This document shows positions 1-12,846 of a DNA stretch of 64,000 nt, one piece after another. Each line of letters begins with the position of its first letter. Within the stretch, counting starts at the first letter, position 1. Below the pieces are notes generated by a model, which searched no databases, was not told the DNA's origin, and was given only the letters and a program-made list of their open reading frames with translations. The translations under genes were made by a program, and so were the position numbers. This DNA is from Rhypophila decipiens (lineage: Eukaryota > Ascomycota > Sordariomycetes > Sordariales > Naviculisporaceae): assembly GCA_033297075.1 (NCBI GenBank), contig MU858088.1, positions 62,001-126,000 of the forward strand, in the 5' to 3' direction.

Positions 1-919
1 AAGGGAGCACAGTTGATGCAGTATTTGCATCGGTCCCAACCATATCACGATGATGCATCCAAAGACAGTACGAGGAATTAGGTGCAAAGCAGAGAGGTCC
101 TGAAAATGACCATCTTATCCGGGTTGCTCGGAAAGCCATGGCAGTTTTCGGACTCGGTGGTATTTTGGTAAAAGATTTGCGATGGGCTGCGGTTCTCAAG
201 GAGGGAATCCTCTTACAGGCTGTGGCAGCTCCTGAACACAGCTTGGGAAGTGTCGGACCCGCTGCCGGCCGGCCGACAATGGAGGGCCGACCCGAGACAC
301 ACACCCGGGCCGCAGACAACGGCCGCGCCACAGAAAATCAGAGGGTGCCAAACCGGCCTCGCTTCCGGTTTCAGGGGATATTTTGGAACTGCCCACACTT
401 GCCACAACTAACACCAGCACCAAATCAAGGAAAGGCATTGCACGTCTCCGCACATGGCCAACATCAACACTTGGGCGGTCATCTCGACTTACCTAACCGT
501 GGTCCGTCCTACCACCCGAACCCCCATTTGAAGCCACGGATTCGCCCACCAACAAAAGATTCTCAAGTCTTCGTTTCTTTCCATTTCCGAGGCATACACA
601 CACACCGAATCCATATTCCAACTGGGTAGCCATTCTCCGACCTCTTCCAGCCCTCGCTAGCCTAGGCAGCCAGTTCTTTCACCCGGTCTGGTAGCCCACT
701 TGACCAACAAGACCACATCAACGACACCCAGGTAAGTGCCGAGCTCTCACCGTTCCAAGTCAGAAATTAAATCTTTTACTCACCAGTCTACCAGCTCAGC
801 AACAAGCGACCAAGTCTGATATCAACACAAGAAAGCAGATCTTACCAACCTTCCAAATTTCGAGTCCAACCTAGGACAGCTCATTCTCGCCTCCTTCAGC
901 TACCGCAAACCTGGCTGCG
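1..919. other. Upstream region without a recognised gene
   Basis: No supported coding gene is seen. The last 200 bases probably form the 5' leader of the gene that starts at 920. A candidate 5'UTR intron runs from a GTAAGT donor at 732 to a CCAG acceptor ending at 794. The overlapping open frames on both strands in 138-629 have no recognisable domain and look like chance frames. Confidence 0.5.
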
Positions 920-2131
920 ATGCCTGTCCCCGTGGTCCTCGCCACCTGTGCAGCCGTCGGCAGTTTGATAACGTCCGTCAAGTCCGGATGGGAGCTTCGG
1001 CGGATGATCAAGCGCAAGCAAGAGCAATTCGTGGCCGAAGATGAAGCCCCTTACATCTTTCGTCGTCTGCGCAGGGCGCATCGCGAGGGAATCCTCAACG
1101 ATCGCGAGTATGAAGACTGCTACGAGAGGTTTCTTGTTGCCAGGGCTGAGAAGGACTGTAAGTAGCCCCCAATCTGGCAAACCAAGCGAACTGGTTGCTA
1201 ACAGTGGCCTGAAATAGTGCCCGCACTCCACCGTTTAAGAGCCCATTTGCGAATCGCGGAAGCCGGCGCTCCAGGACGAGCCTTGACCAATGGCAGCAGC
1301 AGGAACAGTAGTCGGTCTGCTTCTGTAACTTCTTCGCCTCGGAACAACCGCTCGTCTCGTAGTCGCCGTCATTCAGTTGATGAGTACAATCTGCCAGACA
1401 AGTACACGGAAAAGGACAGCCCTCGAAGATCTGCATCTCCCCGGGGACGACGTCGCAATCACAACCAGAGGCGAGGGAAGGAATCCCGCAGCTCTGACAT
1501 CGAAGAAGAGAGTGAAAGCGAGTATGACGAAAAGCCTAAAACCCGATCACATCGGTCCCGATCAACTTCTGTCTCGCACGGCCGTGATCATGGCCGAGAC
1601 TACTCATCCCGGCGGGGGAAGACATGGCCACAGGAAGACACCCATCACCACGACCAATATCACCACGATGTTGGCGCTCCGCCAGATCGATTTGTTTCAG
1701 TTGCGAGACCAAAACGCGCTTCCACGGTAACTGGGTATGCAGTCGCCCCGGCGGCAGGAGGGGTCCCGGTGCCGATTTTGCTCCCTGTCCCGATCAGTCG
1801 ACGAGCTTCGACTACGTCGGCTTCGGCTGCGAATAGCAGTCGATCTTCATCGGCGACTGCGGCCAGCAGGAGACGACGTGGCGAGGTGGAGAGCGAGCGT
1901 GACTCGAGCGACACTGATGATACGGACATCGAGACGAACTATGCGGATAAGAGGTGGCAGAAGAAACAGCTGCCCAGTAGTGCTACTCGGGAGAGCAGGA
2001 GGAGGCCACCGTGGGAGAAGGCCATAGAGGAAGGGAGACGGCCTTGGGAGAAGAAGGGTAGGAAGGGCGAGAGGGAAGACGATGAGACTGAGAGCGAGTG
2101 GGATGAGAAGAAGGACAAGGTCAAAGCTTGA
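920..2131 (+). CDS. Unknown Arg/Ser-rich basic protein, 383 aa, one intron
   Basis: I do not recognise a family. Exons are 920-1157 and 1218-2131. The intron has a GTAAGT donor at 1158, a GCTAAC branch site at 1197-1202 and an ATAG acceptor ending at 1217; the nearer acceptor at 1204 would bring a TGA into frame. The first 20 residues are hydrophobic (VVLATCAAVGSLIT) and are followed by a basic helix-like stretch. From about residue 100 the protein is low-complexity: SR/RS dipeptides, histidines, acidic Ser/Glu tracts, and a C-terminus with repeated PWEK and alternating Lys/Glu. The RS-like composition recalls RNA-processing or scaffold proteins, but that is only composition. The N-terminal hydrophobic segment could be a signal anchor. 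The start is the first ATG of the frame after a CT-rich leader. Confidence 0.7.
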
Positions 2132-3087
2132 TGTCCTTGTGTCTTACTATTTGTGCGTGTTTCTTTTTTCCATTGCCGGTTTGCATCTGGGTTGGCGTTG
2201 GCTGTTTCTGGGCAAAGGGGACAAGGGCTATGTTTCGGTCAACGATGCATAGAGATGATATTCGAGGACTGAAGTAAAAACAACAAAAATAAAAGATGCA
2301 TCGCATCCATATGGATCATGATTATTTGGGACGAACGCAACGTAGGCGGAGAAGGGTCCTGTAGTTGTGACTACGGAGATGTAAGATTGTCAGTAAACAT
2401 GAAGGGTGAGAAAGGTGGCGATATGCTTGCAGCGAGTTGCAGGGCCTGTAGTGTACGGATACTGTACATACGTAGTGTAGGTAGCCGGGATACAGTGGAG
2501 TCTCGGGAATCGACAAGGCCCCACAGCGGGCCGAAGCTCGCTAATTTCCGGATCGCCGCGCACCCGGGTCAATCTAGCGGCCCCGGCTCCCAGCCCAGTA
2601 TTCATTTGGCCGTGGGCCCGTTTCCCCCGGCATACGGACTACAAGAGTCAAGAATCGTCTTTCCGGTTGTCTTGAACGCACTGTCGCAAACAATCCCACA
2701 ACTATGAATTCCTATCAACTACGACTTGTCTATGAAGATCGCCGGAAAGAAATGTGTATTGGAGGCACGCTTCGAAGGATGAAATCTCATCAGACCATGG
2801 CCTGAAAGCAGCACCAGCTACCCGAGTCCGCAACGATCTGTCCGAAAGCGATATCACGATTAATCCAACCACTGGCGGGAGTGAGGATGACATAGGCGAG
2901 AGTGATCCGAGTCTTTATCTATCGTACAGGGGCACGAATGAATTGCGCCGATGCTGTGTACTGTGTCCTGTGCCACGGCAAAGTCATCCCCTACCGGCGT
3001 CGGTGTTTTTTTCCACTGTGCCCTGCCCTAATCGGATTGTGGGCACATGTTCTATCTTTTTTGATGATGATTGAAAACTTTATTCTT

Positions 3088-3186
3088 GGTTTTTTGTAGT
3101 CGTGATGTAGGACTACCTCCCACGTGTACGAACTCAATTTTGAGCCTTAACTTTATATATTTAAACGTTAAACCACAAGTAAATAT
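3088..3186 (+). repeat. Copy 1 of a ~99-bp AT-rich dispersed repeat
   Basis: This stretch is nearly identical, in inverted orientation, to 54935-55033. The copies differ at only about five positions, mostly C/T or G/A. Both contain the small hairpin GTAGTC...GACTAC and the core TATATATTTAAACG. No clear target-site duplication is visible around this copy. No coding potential is inferred, although a short open frame crosses it. Confidence 0.8.
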
Positions 3187-4185
3187 AGTTCACACAATAC
3201 AGTGTAGGATGGTGTTGTCAACGACCAATCAGTATTTCCGGCCCGGGGCGTCAGCTTGGCTTAGGAACCGGCTTGAGAGCCAAGCGACAGTGATCGTCCT
3301 GATCATCCTCCTTGGACACCTCACTGTTCTTATCCCCCGGTCTAATCAAGCAACCCGGGGAGTCGGGCAGCTCGAATCCATGACATCTACGCGTGTACAA
3401 GAGGGTATGTATCGGCATCTCTAGTCTGACATGGCTGAAGTGTAAAACAAATATTCTTCGGCTTTGACCAGACACCAAGGGATCTGCTGTGTCCAAGACC
3501 ATCAAGGTGTATACGGCAGGTTGACAGGTATCACAATGGTCATCTGGCCAGTCCTCCAGCCGGTGAGTTTAGTTTTAATGACTTGAATAGAATACGTCGG
3601 TTGGTTCATGTGGTAGTAAATGTGTTTGGCCTGTCCAGTGACATGTTTGTCTGTTCTTGGGCAACTCATGGGAGCTGAAGTGAAATTGGCTGGTACATGT
3701 ACAAAGGCTGTGATACTTTCTGAAACCTCTTGGAGTGACGATAGTGGGGCGGTTGATATCCCTTCTTCCAGTCAAATTCCTCCCCATGTGCCGAGTTTCC
3801 GTACCCATCAAGTCCGGGTTCTAGAATCTTCAAGGCAGCAAGACTGTAGGTTCAGCTGCCCAGGTAATCCAGGCCACTGCTCCACATGTATCTGATGGGT
3901 CCTCTTAAATCCATGACGCTGGGAAATGGATTTGCTTGTTGATCAGTGGAGATGCTTACTTGTGAGACGTCACGACTTGGAGACAGACTCGAGAAAGAGC
4001 AGAACATCGGAGACACAAGAGATAAGGCCTTTCACCTTGCTGACTGCCACGATTGCATGCGTAAGATTGGCTGTCCGAAGTTTTGTTAGTAATCGCCGAA
4101 AGTGTACGTCCATGAGTTTGTAATAAACCTCTTGGACCGTTCTGCTAGGTTTCGTGTATCGTCGGTATAAGGTAAGGAAGAGCTA

Positions 4186-4417
4186 CACCTCTGCCGGGGT
4201 TTGAAATGTTAGATCGAGGACTTTACCAGGGTATTACCGTAGAAGGGAAAGTCGGCAGAAATAGTGTGAAGATCATACCAAATTTATGCCAGATCTCCTG
4301 TTTCTCGTATCTTCGGCTAAGAAAGGTATACAGAATATTGGTTAAAAGATGGTATGAGCCCCCCAGTTTTCTGTAGACTGATGTACCGAGCTAACATTTC
4401 AAACCCCGGCAGAGGTA
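4186..4417. mobile_element. MITE-like element, 232 bp, with perfect 26-bp TIRs
   Basis: Bases 4187-4212 and 4391-4416 are perfect reverse complements of each other (26 bp, beginning ACCTCTGCCGGGG). One base outside each end gives a C/T mismatch. Beyond that lies TA on both sides (4184-4185 and 4418-4419), consistent with a TA target-site duplication. The interior has no open frame of note. A short TIR element with a TA duplication fits a non-autonomous Tc1/mariner-type element; the superfamily is inferred from the TA only. Confidence 0.7.
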
Positions 4418-7400
4418 TAGAAGTTCCGCTTGATGACCGGATTTACGTAAACTTTTACGTGCGGGTAAGGCAGTCCAGCGGGTTTATTAGTGTTGGTGGG
4501 CTGTTCCCATTACCCCATGTCCACTACGTGTAGGTGAGGTAAAAGAGCCTTTCGAAACTTACCTATTCCACCGTGTCGGCGTCGGTGGTTTGTACTGTTT
4601 TGCCGTGCTGGGTGAGCTCAATCAGGGGTTGAAGGTCCTCATTCCCATTGGAGAGTATCGAGGGAACGCTTCATGTTCGGCCCGTTAGAGTCATATAGAC
4701 CGTGAAAACTGCTCATAGTGAAGACTTGATATGACAACGTGCCGATACTTGCTCACTGATATATGTACTGCCCGGATTACCGTTTACAGCAAAACATTGG
4801 TGGAGGGGTATTGGGGTTGTTTCCACTCCTTTTCTTGCCCCTCCAGGTCTCGTCTCCCCTCCCACCGTCCACAATGTTGATGGTGTCTTACATCGCAAAG
4901 AAGATATGAACAGATGGGTCCTCACTCATAAGGTGATAAGAGTGCCTTCCTCGGCCAGGAACAAGCCACAGGACTGATGACTGCCGAGCATCGCGGACTT
5001 CTGGTAAAGTGGTAAGGTGCCCACAGCGGGGTAGTCAGAGAGGAAAGTCAAAGAAGGCACGCCGTTCCGTGCGGGGAGCGGGGAGATCATCGATCGGTGA
5101 TCGGATCGTTCGATCAACCGGCCTGGAGAAAGGATAAGGCAAGACATGCTCTTGACATACGTGTATAAACAAAATGCAGGATGCTCGATTTGGAATAAAA
5201 TGTCAATATCCGTAGAGAACTATCACGAAAATCTTTTTGCAGTCTCTTGGCCGTGATGTTGCATGTGTCAGCCAAGAATTATTGAAAGATGTTGGAGAGG
5301 CTGGGGAGGGGCTGAGTTGGAGTCGAGAATTGGAGTTGGTGTTGGAGACGCTTGGCGGCTTGGGGGAGAGATCTCGGCGTTTTAGTTTTTCCGGGGGCAG
5401 GCCTTATAACCAAAGTTCTTTTGTGTGCATAGTAGGGAGATTGCAAGTTAATTTGCAACACGCGCATGGTGTCACTTCAATGATGAGAAGTTACTCCGTA
5501 TATCTCATTCCTTTGCCGGCTACTCAACAATGCGATCCTCAGTCCCTTCATAAAGTGATATTGAGATGAAAGGGAGGAGGGACTGGTGAGGTCGGCTCGG
5601 AATATCTCGGAAAGAACAAAAAAAAAAGGTTGTGCCCCATTTTCCTAGTAAAAAGCATGGCATCGACGGCAGAACTTCCCGAATGACCATGTCCATGCAT
5701 GTGGATACCCAAGGATGATGTGACCCATGCCAATGCACCTGTGAAGGCGACGACCGCGACACTGGAGGGAAGAAGAAAAGAAGAAAAAGAAGGTTGATCA
5801 GGTTCGGCCCGCAAAGTAAAAAGTTTAGTGTCCGTCACACGCTGCCCTGTCAGTGTTTGTGCGCTACAGTGGAGTGTGGTGGTAAAGTTAGCCCCTATTC
5901 CCACTTGTGATGGCCTGTCATCAACTTTTGGGGAGACATTCATTGGACAAGCAAGCGGCCCAACCAAGAAGAAGTCTTTCTCTGGTTCTAACCCCGGAGT
6001 TCTCTAAGCGCGGCAACGGAAACATATCACCGCCCGGCCGTCCGTCCGGCGTCGATATATGGGGTTTTGATCAGTATGCGCGGTTTTCGATATTCAGCTG
6101 TGCCTTCAAGGTACCGATCTCATCCAGCCATACATTTGTCTCAATGTTAGAGACAAGCGTCTCTTGATGCCAGGCACGTTTCCGATTGCTCGTCTCTGAT
6201 TTGGTGAATAGAAGACGAATTGCGCTTTCTGAGTGGTGAGATTGGGCATCAAGAAAAAATAAGCGTTTGAAGCTACCCTCACAAGTAGCAACTGCGGGAT
6301 CCAGAAAAACGCTTTGAGAAGTCTGGCTGGTGTTGTTTGTAAGTCGACTTAGAGTTTGGTCTATCATGCATCATCCCGTCAGATCAACTTGTGACAAAAC
6401 AAAGAAAAAGTCATATGAGCTAGGTTCTAGCTAGCTTAAAGGGGTAGGTGATAGTACGGTTCTTGTTCTTGTTGAGAGCCTGGACCGACAGGCGGCCATG
6501 TGTTGCGCGAGCAACGACCACATGAGCGGCATCTGCTGATCCGGGATGCAATTCACCACATCTCGTCAATTATTTGGCCGAAAATCTTTTGACGTTAGTG
6601 TCCTGATCAACTGGCTTAGCCCAGCAAGTTGATATCTGGTGGTTCACCGTGTGTGGTTATAAAAATGGTTTGCCCCTCCAATTGTTCGACGCCCCGCACC
6701 TCCCTGTCCGATGGACCGTTGACCAATCACAGGGGAGCCTGACATCTTTCGTAAACGGCTTCGGGTAGGACCTCCAGGCCGGGTTAAGGGAATTGCCCAG
6801 CTTACTTGGGAACTTGTTGCTAAGAAAGAAGTTATAGAATGGCTGATATTGAGCTCGCGTAGATTTGAGATTTGAGTGCTTGACACCACAGCACTAGTTT
6901 CGTGATGAAAGATGTCTCGAGCTCTTGTACTCTGTGCCGCCTGGACGGGAGCCTAGGAACCCAGCGTGTGGACCATGACCATCATGCCCTTAACTCAAGT
7001 GTACACTTGTAATGATAGGAAGTACTGCAACCTGAACTCGGCCGTTTCTGGGAAGTCCAGATATAGCAAGACTCGACATACCGGGTATTCCTTATATCGA
7101 TACGGATACTTCCCCAAAGCCCAAAGCTGTGATTATCCTATTCACCTCTAGCCTTGGCATCGATGTACGGGTTAGTTGAGCTGTCGTGCGGCTTACCGCA
7201 GACAGTATAATACCTGTCAAGGAGACAACCTTGACTGCTAGGTCAAGCCCTGCAGGTGATGGTTTTGGGAACCAGATACGGATATTCTTTGCTGTTCCAG
7301 GATATGTGGTGACGGGCAAGATATTAACGCGCCAACGTTCCCGTTCTTGCCGCGCCTGGAAGCACTCTACTCCACAAGAGAATGTTCATAATAATTCAAC

Positions 7401-9085
7401 CAGCCGTAGTGTACAGTCGAAGTATGGCGTGTGCTGCGACTACGGTCTTGGAGATGTGCCGCGTCCCGTCCGCCCTCCCATTCCCCATGTCATATATCCC
7501 GATGAGGGTTTCATGGGGTCGGTAAATTGGCTGGGGAGTGAGAAAAAACTTCTCGGGAGGCAGCCCACCGCTCTGAATACAACAGTGCAGCTGGATGGTG
7601 ACGTGCTCGTCCTCCAACCTTCCTATCAAATGGGTCTGAGATATCGGGAATCGCATTGGCATGCCCATTGTTCACACCTAGAAAAGTTCCATGTGGTATT
7701 TGTCGCGATCATTGCACGACTCGAACTGCTCCGAGGCTCGTTCACTGTTCAGCTTGGCTATCAAGGATGCAAGACATGCCCTCGTGCGCTTACCAAATGG
7801 GAATGGGTTTACGTGATGTCAAATTCTGACAGGTGGTTACAAGAACGTCTGCGCCTTCGTGCGACAGGATGGGTTTCTGATGAACACGTGGAAGAGCAGG
7901 TGCCAGAAGGTGAGTTGATGTTGTGTAATAACCGCAGGAAGCGTGTGAGCATGGCTAGAGATGTGACCAAACCGCCAATTTAGTATAGCGGCGCAGAATG
8001 TAACCCGGCCAAGAATTTTTTCCATGTTCGAGACTCGTGAAGGGATCGTGGTTGGTTTCTGGCGTTAACGGGAATCCGGCTCGATACCGGCTTGATACCG
8101 GTCCCTCTACCGCTCTTGGCTGCTCCTCACGCAGACTCACGGAGGGCCCCCTTTCATTCTGGTCTATCGTCGTAACGATAAAAACGGCTTCGAATCAACA
8201 GCAGAAAGACCAGTTGATGATGGGCAGAGCGCGCTTTGCTTTGCATATACACACGCAGGAACCTGAGAGCAGCGGGCCCGTCCATTGGCAGCACTGTCGC
8301 GGAGGCAGCTGCAGGCTCTGGAAAGCCTGAAAGATAAAAAGCCAGACCCACAGCGATGGGACCCCACCTGTTGTAACCTTGTCTCTTCGTGCATCGCCCC
8401 GAAAACTTCCTTGGCCGAGTCAAGCGAACCTTCGAGCTGATACGTACCTCCATTAGAGAGACAAAAAAGACTCTTATAAAAAGTCCGAAGCTGGGTTGTT
8501 GGAGACGGAATAAATTCATCAAAAGGCCCCTCATCCTTCGAAGTGGTGCCGTGGTTCCTTTGTTTGCTGGGGCTCCCTACACTAGTACTACACACTGATC
8601 GTCATTATCCCTGTCACCTGTCTTCTCCAACGCAAACTTCCTTCTTTGACTTTCGGCGGAGCAAAACCTCCTGCCAACAAGTTGAGATAAAAAAGCAAGC
8701 ACGTCGTCATCGACTTGAATATAACCTCAACCTCGACTCGAATCAGCAAAATAGCTCTTCGGCCCCTATTGTTGTTTACTCTGAACAGAAGAAATAGGTA
8801 CGTCTTGAGGCTTTTCTGGATGTTTCTCCTGTTTCACCTCCTCACAATGGGGCCTGCCCCGGTCCTTTTCCAATGCATGTTTCACGCACTTCTTTAGTGG
8901 CAAGCCACCACTGGGTGCGAGGGTGGATGCCCGGGAGCCATACGGTTTTCGGTAAAGGAAGCTAGCCGCTAAGATCGAAGAACATCGGGAGCTTGGTGCT
9001 GGGCCTGTTACGTCAGTCTCAAAGCGCATTCCTTCTTTGAGCACAGCAGTGCGCTAGCTTCGACCACCTCCGTCATTGCGACGGG

Positions 9086-9808
9086 CCCCTGTCATTTGGC
9101 TGAAGAGCTCTGTGCCGGGGTGGCTGTTAAGTTTTTTTTTCTTAATTAGCGAACCTCTTGAATGCAATGTCTGGGATGGGAGCTACATTTTTTTGTTGAC
9201 ACCGAAATGATTCCCTTCTGAACTTTTCTTCTCTTTTCCATCTCTCTTCAACCTCAACCCTTCAGTTCACTGACATACTGGTGCAACGCCCAGTTAGCGT
9301 TCTCCTCTCTGCATCTCTTGCCCCGTCCAAGCCTGCGTAGCCCCTAAGAGGCCATCTTCGACGCCGTTTCCACGCTACTTTCCGGATTGCGCCGTCCAGG
9401 GCCGATATCAAAGTCACCCCTCAACACCCGCCTCTCCAAACCTGTCCTTGGTGCTTTGTAGCCTTGTGACCTCATCTCAAACCTCCATCGTGGTTTTCAT
9501 CCGAACCGATCCAACCGTCGTGTCTTCGACTCGAGGCTGAAAAGAGACCGGTCGCAGCCCCCTTCCCGCTCCGAACACGTTCGATCCACAACATTCCATT
9601 TGCTGGGCACCTTCCAACCCCTCGAAGCTTATTTACACCTCTACGAAATTTTCCGACTACTCCTGCACAGCCCTTCTCATGAACACGACAGCGCAACATA
9701 GGTAGCAGACGTACCTATCCCTCCTCCTCAGTTCACCACCTCGGTCTGTTGAGCGACCCTCGTATACCCGTCAACAAGACATAACCGATAAAAGCAACCC
9801 TTACCCCT
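9086..9808 (+). promoter_or_regulatory. CCCCT (STRE-like) motifs upstream of the trehalose gene
   Basis: CCCCT occurs at 9086-9090, 9341-9345, 9417-9421 and 9804-9808 in the CT-rich leader/promoter. In yeast, STRE sites of this form drive stress induction of trehalose genes through Msn2/4, and Msn2/4-type zinc-finger proteins exist in filamentous fungi. A 5-mer in C-rich DNA is weak evidence, and the last one probably lies in the transcript leader. Confidence 0.3.
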
Positions 9809-9823
9809 AGAAAATCGCCCAAG

Positions 9824-12800
9824 ATGACGGTCTTTCTGGTTTCACTGTAAGCCGTTCTTTAGCTCGAGTTTGTTCGGATACGCCTTGGCAACGTACACAT
9901 GCGAAGCTAACACAATTCCTCTTTGCACAGTTTCCTCCCCAAAACCGTCCACTTCACCCTCCCTGGGACTCCACCGCGAGGTTCAGTCTCTCGGGCCTCT
10001 CGTCCTGCGGGCGAAAAGAATGCTGGCCCAGAACCTGTCGCCCCGAGTCTGTTCAAGCCTCCCCAGAACAGCATAACACCTCCGCATACCCCGACAGAGG
10101 AGAGGAAGCCAAATGATCCCTTTTCCAACGAAGATGGTGTCCGGATTCCACCTGCCGATACTGATACCAGCCTGCGGGCCCCGATCGACCGAAGCTCGCC
10201 TCAATGGGGAGGCCGTACCGACCAACCCATGTCCCGTGCCAACTCGCCTCCGCCGCTCTCTCTCCTTGACAGCAACAGACACCTCCAGAAAAAGGCGACA
10301 GAGATGGGCCGCATGGGCATAACCCAGCCCCGGACACTGGCTAGAAGCGAGAGCCACGACAGAGTGTTCGCACATGCCAACTATAAGATTGTCAGTGCCG
10401 ACCAAGGTAACGGTGGGTTGCGCAATGCTGCCGAGGCTGCCTCCCGGGAGGGTAAGCTCGATGACTACACATGGGTGGGCACGCTTGGGATGCCAACCGA
10501 TGCGCTCCAGGGCACTCATCAACTGCAAGACATTGAGGACAGAATGGCGACCGAGCACGACATGTTGACCGTGTTCTGCTCCGACAAGGACTTTGACGGC
10601 CACTACTCCCACTTCTGCAAGCAGATCCTCTGGCCAGTCTTCCACTACCAGATCCCCGACAACCCAAAGAGCAAAGCCTACGAAGACCACTCTTGGAAGT
10701 ACTATGTGAACGTCAATCAGGCCTTTGCCGACAAGATCGTCAAGAACTGGAAACGCGGCGATGTCATCTGGGTCCACGACTACCACCTCTTGCTTGTGCC
10801 CAGCATGGTCCGGAAGAAGATCCCGGACGCTCAAATCGGCTTTTTCCTGCACGTAGCCTTCCCATCATCCGAAGTGTTCCGCTGCCTTGCGGTCCGCAAG
10901 GAGCTCCTCGAAGGCATGCTCGGCGCCAACTTGATCGGCTTCCAGATTCACGAGTATACTAGGCATTTCCTCCAGACCTGCAGTCGATTATTGAGCGCCG
11001 AGGCCACCCCGGACGGTCTCCAACTCGAAGACCGTTTCGTCGATGTCGTCAGCCTCCCCATCGGTATTGACCCCGTCAACCTCAGCCTACATCGCGAGGA
11101 GGACGAAGTTTTGAAATGGATGGCCATTATGCGTGAACGTTACGCTGGTAAGAGACTTATTGTCGCGCGCGACAAGCTTGACCACGTCCGTGGAGTGCGG
11201 CAAAAGCTGCTCTCTTACGAGCTTTTCCTCAACAAGAATCCCGAGTGGCGCGACAATGTTGTCTTGATTCAAGTTGCACTCTCCACTAGCGAGAAGAGTG
11301 AGCTGGATGCCACAGTTTCCGACATTGTAACTCGTGTGAACTCATCTTGGGCCAATTTGGCATACCAACCCGTCGTATACTTGAAGCAGGACATTCCTTA
11401 TGCCCAATACCTTGCGCTGCTCAGCATCGCTGATGCGCTCATGATCACCAGTCAGCGCGAGGGAATGAACCTGACTTCCCACGAATACCTATACTGCCAA
11501 GACGGCAAGATTAGCGAAAAGAAGCACGGGTCCTTGATCCTGTCCGAGTTTACAGGCACCTCGTCTCTCTTCGGCGGCAACGAGCTGGCCGTCAACCCGT
11601 GGGATTACAACTCGTGTGCCGAGGCTATAAAAACCGCACTTGAGATGGGTGACGAAGAAAAGCAGCGTCGCTGGGAGAAGCTTTCTGACGCAGTGAATCA
11701 CCACACGGGCTCGCACTGGTTCACCGAGTTCATGTCCCGTCTGGACCGCGTCTATGAGGAACAACACCGTCGCGAACAGACTGCGGTGCCACGCCTCTCG
11801 ATGAACACCCTGGTCAAGCAGTACCAGTCAACTGAGCGCCGACTCTTCATTCTCGACTTCGAGGGCACGCTGGTATCATGGGGTCCTGTGAATCAGATCA
11901 TTCCCATGTCGCCCCAGCGCACCCTGGACGTTCTCAACGACCTCCTTCTTGACGAGAAGAACACAGTCTATGTCATGTCTGGCCGCAGACCAGAGGAACT
12001 TGACCGGCTCTTCCGGAGAGTGCCGAACTTGGGTCTGATCGCCGAGAACGGATGCTTCCTCAAGGACTGCGGGAGCAGCACGTGGACCGAGATGGCCGAC
12101 TCGGAGCAGATCCGAACGTGGAAAGCGAGCGTCAAGAATATCATGACGTATTACCTTGAGCGCACCCCAGGCGCGCAGATCGAAGATCGCAGATGCAGCC
12201 TGATCTTCCACTACAAATCGGCTGAAGACTACGAGAGCGCATGCAGACAAGCGAGTGACTGCGCCAGTCACATCAATGATGCATGCGAAGAGCAGCGGGT
12301 TCACGCCATCCCGGGGGATGGCTGTGTTGTTGTAGAGCCGATCGATTGGACCAAGAGCACCGCGGCGCAGAGGATCTTTGCCGACTTGAAGGCCAAGATG
12401 GCGCCAGATGAGCAACATCTCACCCCGGTCGATTTCCTTATGGTGATTGGTGATGGAAGAGACGACGAGAAGGTCTTCAAGTGGGCCAATGCGCTTGGCG
12501 GAATCGGAGGGACGAGCAGCACCGCCACTGGCACTACGGATGATGGGGACGAAGGCGAACAACAACTGGTCAAAGAGGTCGTCACAGTCAGTCTTGGGAA
12601 TAGGAATACCGAGGCGACTGCCACTTTGACACAAGGAGTTAGCGGTATGTTACTTCTTCTTTCACACATGCCTTTGCGTTCGAATCGACCACCATGTCGG
12701 TGACATCTTGGGCGTCGGGTATTGGGCCTACACCACCGGTGTAGATTGCCGTTCTTCTCCTTTCTTGAGAGCAGTCTACTGACATGTCAACTTGGACAAA

Positions 12801-12846
12801 TATAGGTGTTTTGATCGCACTGCAAAGACTGGCACAAGTCGCGTAA
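9824..12846 (+). CDS. Trehalose-6-phosphate synthase/phosphatase family protein (TPS2/TSL1-like), 925 aa
   Basis: Exons are 9824-9846, 9931-12644 and 12806-12846. The 23-nt first exon gives the family-typical start MTVFLVSLFLPKTVHF, and the last exon supplies the conserved end GVLIALQRLAQVA. A GT20 domain follows a Pro-rich N-terminus, with WVHDYHLLLVPSM, HVAFPSSEVFRC, GANLIGFQ and QREGMNLTSHEY. The nucleotide-binding loop reads RDKLDHVRG where active synthases usually have DRLDYIKG. The C-terminal HAD phosphatase-like domain has ILDFEGTL in motif I, so the second catalytic Asp of DxD is Glu, while GDGRDDEKVF of motif IV is kept. The length fits TPS2-type proteins. It could be the trehalose-6-phosphatase or a regulatory subunit of the trehalose synthase complex in the cytosol; the altered motifs favour a regulatory or weakened subunit, as inference. 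Confidence 0.9.

Larger units (their letters stand above)
2132..9823. other. Long gene-poor region with small repeats
   Basis: Apart from the 99-bp repeat copy near 3.1 kb and the TIR element at 4.2-4.4 kb, no coding gene can be supported. The longest open frame (7186-7983, plus) begins at a GTG, has no recognisable domain and no codon pattern like its neighbours. The last ~700 bases are CT-rich and likely contain the promoter and leader of the trehalose gene downstream. Confidence 0.5.

Noticed and set aside
5548..5967. 139-codon minus-strand frame with a hydrophobic segment
   Set aside because: No domain, no conserved motif, and no splice or start context.
7186..7983. 265-codon open frame on the plus strand
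   Set aside because: It begins at GTG in a gene-poor region, has no domain, no splice context and no protein-like motifs; treated as chance.
9983..10852. 289-codon minus-strand frame
   Set aside because: Antisense to the conserved trehalose synthase domain.
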